From Sympetrum striolatum (Eukaryota; Arthropoda; Insecta; Odonata; Libellulidae), in contig OX388349.1 in NCBI GenBank assembly GCA_947579665.1, forward strand, positions 21,174,459 through 21,238,458: 64,000 bases of DNA, written 5' to 3'. The notes under the pieces are model-generated. The model saw nothing but the letters and a program-made list of their open reading frames with translations, was not told where the DNA came from and made no database searches. Shown in pieces: positions 63,001-64,000 of this stretch (within the stretch, counting starts at the first letter, position 1; the number at the start of each line of letters is the position of its first letter). The position numbers and the translations under genes were made by a program.

Positions 63001-64000
63001 ATTTTTATAACACGAAACCTTTCCGATTAAAATATGTTTATGTATTTTCATTCACCTTACGCACTAACAAAACATATGCAAATTAAAGGGAATGGACGTG
63101 ATAATGCTTACTTTTAAAATGTATTGGAACCACAGGACAGGGCCGATTACAATTCGTACATATTATAAGACTTCCTGTAAAAAATTTGATTGTAAATCGT
63201 CCAATGAGAAAATAAAAACGACTATATTATTTATCCAAAAATAGCTTCGAATATATTTTACATCAGTAATGACACATTTACCATGATTACGATTCCAATT
63301 TTTAAATGACTCATCAATCAAACCCAGTGAGAAAATCTGGAGAGATGTGCAATGCCCTATATCTTTAGAAGGTTGTAATTATTATATCTTTGATTACTTG
63401 CTTCAATTATCCGCTAGCTTTAATGAACATCCATACCGTAGGCAATCCATAATGAACTCGAATTCTTTTTGGGTTGCCAGATATCCAAGTAACCTTCGAA
63501 AACACATGTTTTTCAGCAATGAAATTGTTGAATGTCGTAAACCATGGCAGAATAATGATTCTAATTACGAGCAACATGAAATGCTTACAACGTGTGCCAA
63601 TTATAACTAGCCACGCTGAACACATGGGACGTAGCAACCCAAGAAAGCTAGAGTTCGTTAAACCTAGGGACGAGGTGGCAAAGTTGGCTAGCCTGAGGGC
63701 TGAGTAAAGAGGTCTGTGAGAGAGGGTGCGGCAGGGGAGGGGTGCAAGACTAGTTTGGCGTCCCATTCATGCTCACACAAAAGGCCCATCAGTATATATC
63801 ACAAGGCGGCCCCTTATGTGGACTTTAAATTAACTAGAATCAATTTCCAACAGAGTGCGCTGCCTTCATCCAAAAAACCTTTCTACCCCAGAAAATCCCC
63901 GCCCACTTCCTTCCTACCTCTTCAGCACACCCCTACAATCTAACCCTATCGAAAAAATACATCTCCCCCACTCGGCATGACGAGGAGTGCCAACTTTTTA
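60063..64000. other. non-coding DNA with CpG-richer islands
   Basis: AT-rich except at 60.93-61.26 and 62.2-62.5 kb (one 106-codon minus-strand frame) and 63.6-64.0 kb (overlapping 75-119-codon frames). I see no known domain, repeat or RNA gene. Confidence 0.5.

Noticed and set aside
1..64000. CRISPR array, operon or bacterial insertion
   Set aside because: No regular spacer-repeat array, ribosome-binding sites or dense coding; all signals are those of eukaryotic non-coding DNA.

Overview
The window reads as non-coding nuclear DNA from an arthropod, most likely an insect. It is AT-rich, open frames are short and overlap on both strands, and there is no operon structure, no rRNA or intact tRNA, and no recognisable host protein exon. 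The arthropod call is an inference from the repeats: degraded non-LTR retrotransposon ends, tRNA-derived SINE-like heads, a miniature Tc1/mariner-type hairpin and degenerate CCTAWCC-type repeats. The order cannot be fixed from sequence alone. The window is best described as intergenic or long-intron DNA with scattered old transposable-element debris and short CpG-richer islands.

Layout. 0-10 kb: AT-rich DNA with GC/CpG-richer blocks near 1.0-1.7, 4.6-5.0 and 8.9-9.5 kb, a polypyrimidine tract at 5.9-6.1 kb, and a hammerhead-ribozyme-like motif on the minus strand at 4.27-4.34 kb. 10-20 kb: an 87-bp minisatellite (10.4 kb), a tRNA-like head (12.5 kb), a LINE 3' tail (13.1 kb), a 77-bp mariner-like palindrome (15.9 kb), and a small hairpin followed by two SINE heads arranged head to head (18.9-19.1 kb). 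20-35 kb: a tRNA-like head next to a LINE reverse-transcriptase C-terminal remnant (22.7-23.6 kb), a second ribozyme-like motif (23.7 kb), a 31-bp-arm palindrome (27.0 kb), further tRNA-like heads (28.7, 30.3, 30.5 kb), a polypurine/G-quadruplex tract (30.6-31.1 kb) and a second LINE tail (32.1 kb). 35-50 kb: degenerate tRNA-like heads (35.3, 40.0, 41.1 kb), a possible TATA promoter (36.8 kb, minus), a diverged duplication (45.4-45.6 kb), a 43-bp-arm palindrome (47.8 kb) and a three-copy diverged repeat (49.3-49.7 kb). 50-64 kb: a G-run cluster (50.0 kb), a tRNA-like head (52.6 kb), about 900 bp of degenerate telomere-like pyrimidine repeat (53.4-54.4 kb), and a LINE fragment with an intact 3' end and an open C-terminal frame (59.5-60.06 kb).

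No genes are seen working together. The most informative signals are RNA-structural. Three LINE 3' ends share a two-stem hairpin whose pairs are preserved by compensatory or wobble changes. Two loci carry the ordered CTGANGA / GAAA / UH blocks of a hammerhead ribozyme. Three near-perfect palindromes would fold as long hairpins if transcribed.
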